Shown one piece after another: positions 51,445 to 51,664 of a DNA stretch of 51,664 nt. How positions within the stretch are numbered: position 1 is the stretch's first letter; every line of letters starts with the position of its first letter. Made by a program: the position numbers and the translations under genes. Below the pieces are notes generated by a model. It searched no databases. It saw only the letters and a program-made list of their open reading frames with translations, and had not been told where the DNA came from. The DNA comes from an uncultured Neglectibacter sp. GTDB taxonomy: Bacteria; Bacillota; Clostridia; Oscillospirales; Acutalibacteraceae. Location of the stretch: the NCBI GenBank assembly GCA_947647615.1, contig CANSKS010000015.1, positions 1-51,664 of the forward strand, in the 5' to 3' direction.

Positions 51445-51664
51445 TTACTCTTCCACATGCTCCATCCCTTGATCTAAAATAGTCCTCACATGGTCATCCG
51501 CCAAGGAATAAAAAACAGTTTTCCCATCCCTCCGGTATTTCACCAATTTGCTTTTTTTTAGCACCTGCAATTGATGGGAAATGGCCGATTGCGTCATGTT
51601 TAAAAGCTGGGCGATATCACACACACACATTTCCGATTCAAAAAGAAGATAAAGAATTTTCACC
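51445..51664 (-). CDS. ArsR/SmtB family metal-responsive repressor, 5' end outside the window
   Basis: The 3' part of an ArsR-type winged-helix regulator: ILYLLFESEMCVCDIAQLLN with the ELCVCD-like metal-binding cysteines, then MTQSAISHQLQVLKKSKLV (recognition helix), KYRRDGKTVFYSLADDHV (wing). The frame is open to the window edge, so the true start lies beyond it. The two Cys match the CadC/SmtB alpha-3 site. The natural reading is a metal-released repressor of the HMA and ATPase genes that follow. Confidence 0.92.
   Translation of the reverse strand, partial: VKILYLLFESEMCVCDIAQLLNMTQSAISHQLQVLKKSKLVKYRRDGKTVFYSLADDHVRTILDQGMEHVEE

Noticed and set aside
1..51664. tRNA genes, CRISPR arrays, transposases, integrases, attachment sites
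   Set aside because: I looked for tRNA TpsiC-like strings, spaced direct repeats and transposase motifs and saw none that hold up.

Overview
The window looks like chromosome from a spore-forming, Gram-positive member of the Clostridia, probably Oscillospirales/Ruminococcaceae-like. The evidence is an alpha/beta-type SASP gene, a YtvI-type sporulation permease homologue, strong GGAGG ribosome-binding sites, sigma-A promoters of the TTGACA-17-TATAAT type, a class A RNase P RNA, a GDPD-like protein with SLH domains, a PyrD/PyrK pair and a CadA/CadC-type metal module. I saw no insertion sequence, CRISPR array, rRNA, tRNA or phage structural gene.

Layout. 1-1615: the 3' part of an M56/BlaR1-like sensor gene with a frameshift. 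1616-3920: an accessory two-gene unit (winged-helix/nucleoside deoxyribosyltransferase-like protein, then RhuM) with its own promoter and terminator. 3921-12513: a SASP gene, then a minus-strand run of a GDSL hydrolase, an EEP-fold nuclease/phosphatase, glycerate kinase, two MATE exporters, a DUF3048 lipoprotein, a DEDDh exonuclease-BRCT protein and a cupin. 12540-14895: an inverted-repeat regulatory region, an HD protein, and an RsgA-like GTPase preceded by a leader peptide and two tandem terminators (a likely ribosome-sensing attenuator). 14974-20933: SLH-GDPD protein, purC, radical SAM protein, GyrI-like, YjbR-like and WYL-regulator genes. 21374-25259: a deletion-fused ABC transporter remnant, DUF3788, two acetyltransferases, an HD protein and a membrane protein.

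25404-34000 holds housekeeping functions. mgtE has a long structured leader ending in a terminator hairpin. degV and ruvX follow, then a pyrimidine cluster reading ydcF-pyrC-pyrF-pyrK-pyrD-histidine phosphatase-ruvX. 34164-40221: a DUF998 protein with an upstream gene remnant, a sugar isomerase/oxidoreductase pair, a MerR regulator with a repeat lipoprotein, and a nitroreductase. 40223-44764: HAD phosphatase with a THI-box-like leader, TipA-type MerR regulator, rnpB, pncB and an XRE regulator. 44926-51664: YtvI-like permease, aminotransferase, a PurF-like protein lacking the catalytic N-terminal cysteine, and a CadA-HMA-ArsR metal efflux module cut by the window edge.

The most promising leads for undescribed biology are the wHTH/NDT-like plus RhuM pair with its palindromic promoter region, the leader-peptide attenuator on the RsgA paralogue, the mgtE leader that does not match the M-box consensus I know, and the Cys-less PurF paralogue. 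All protein names come from reading motifs and family resemblance; no database search was run.
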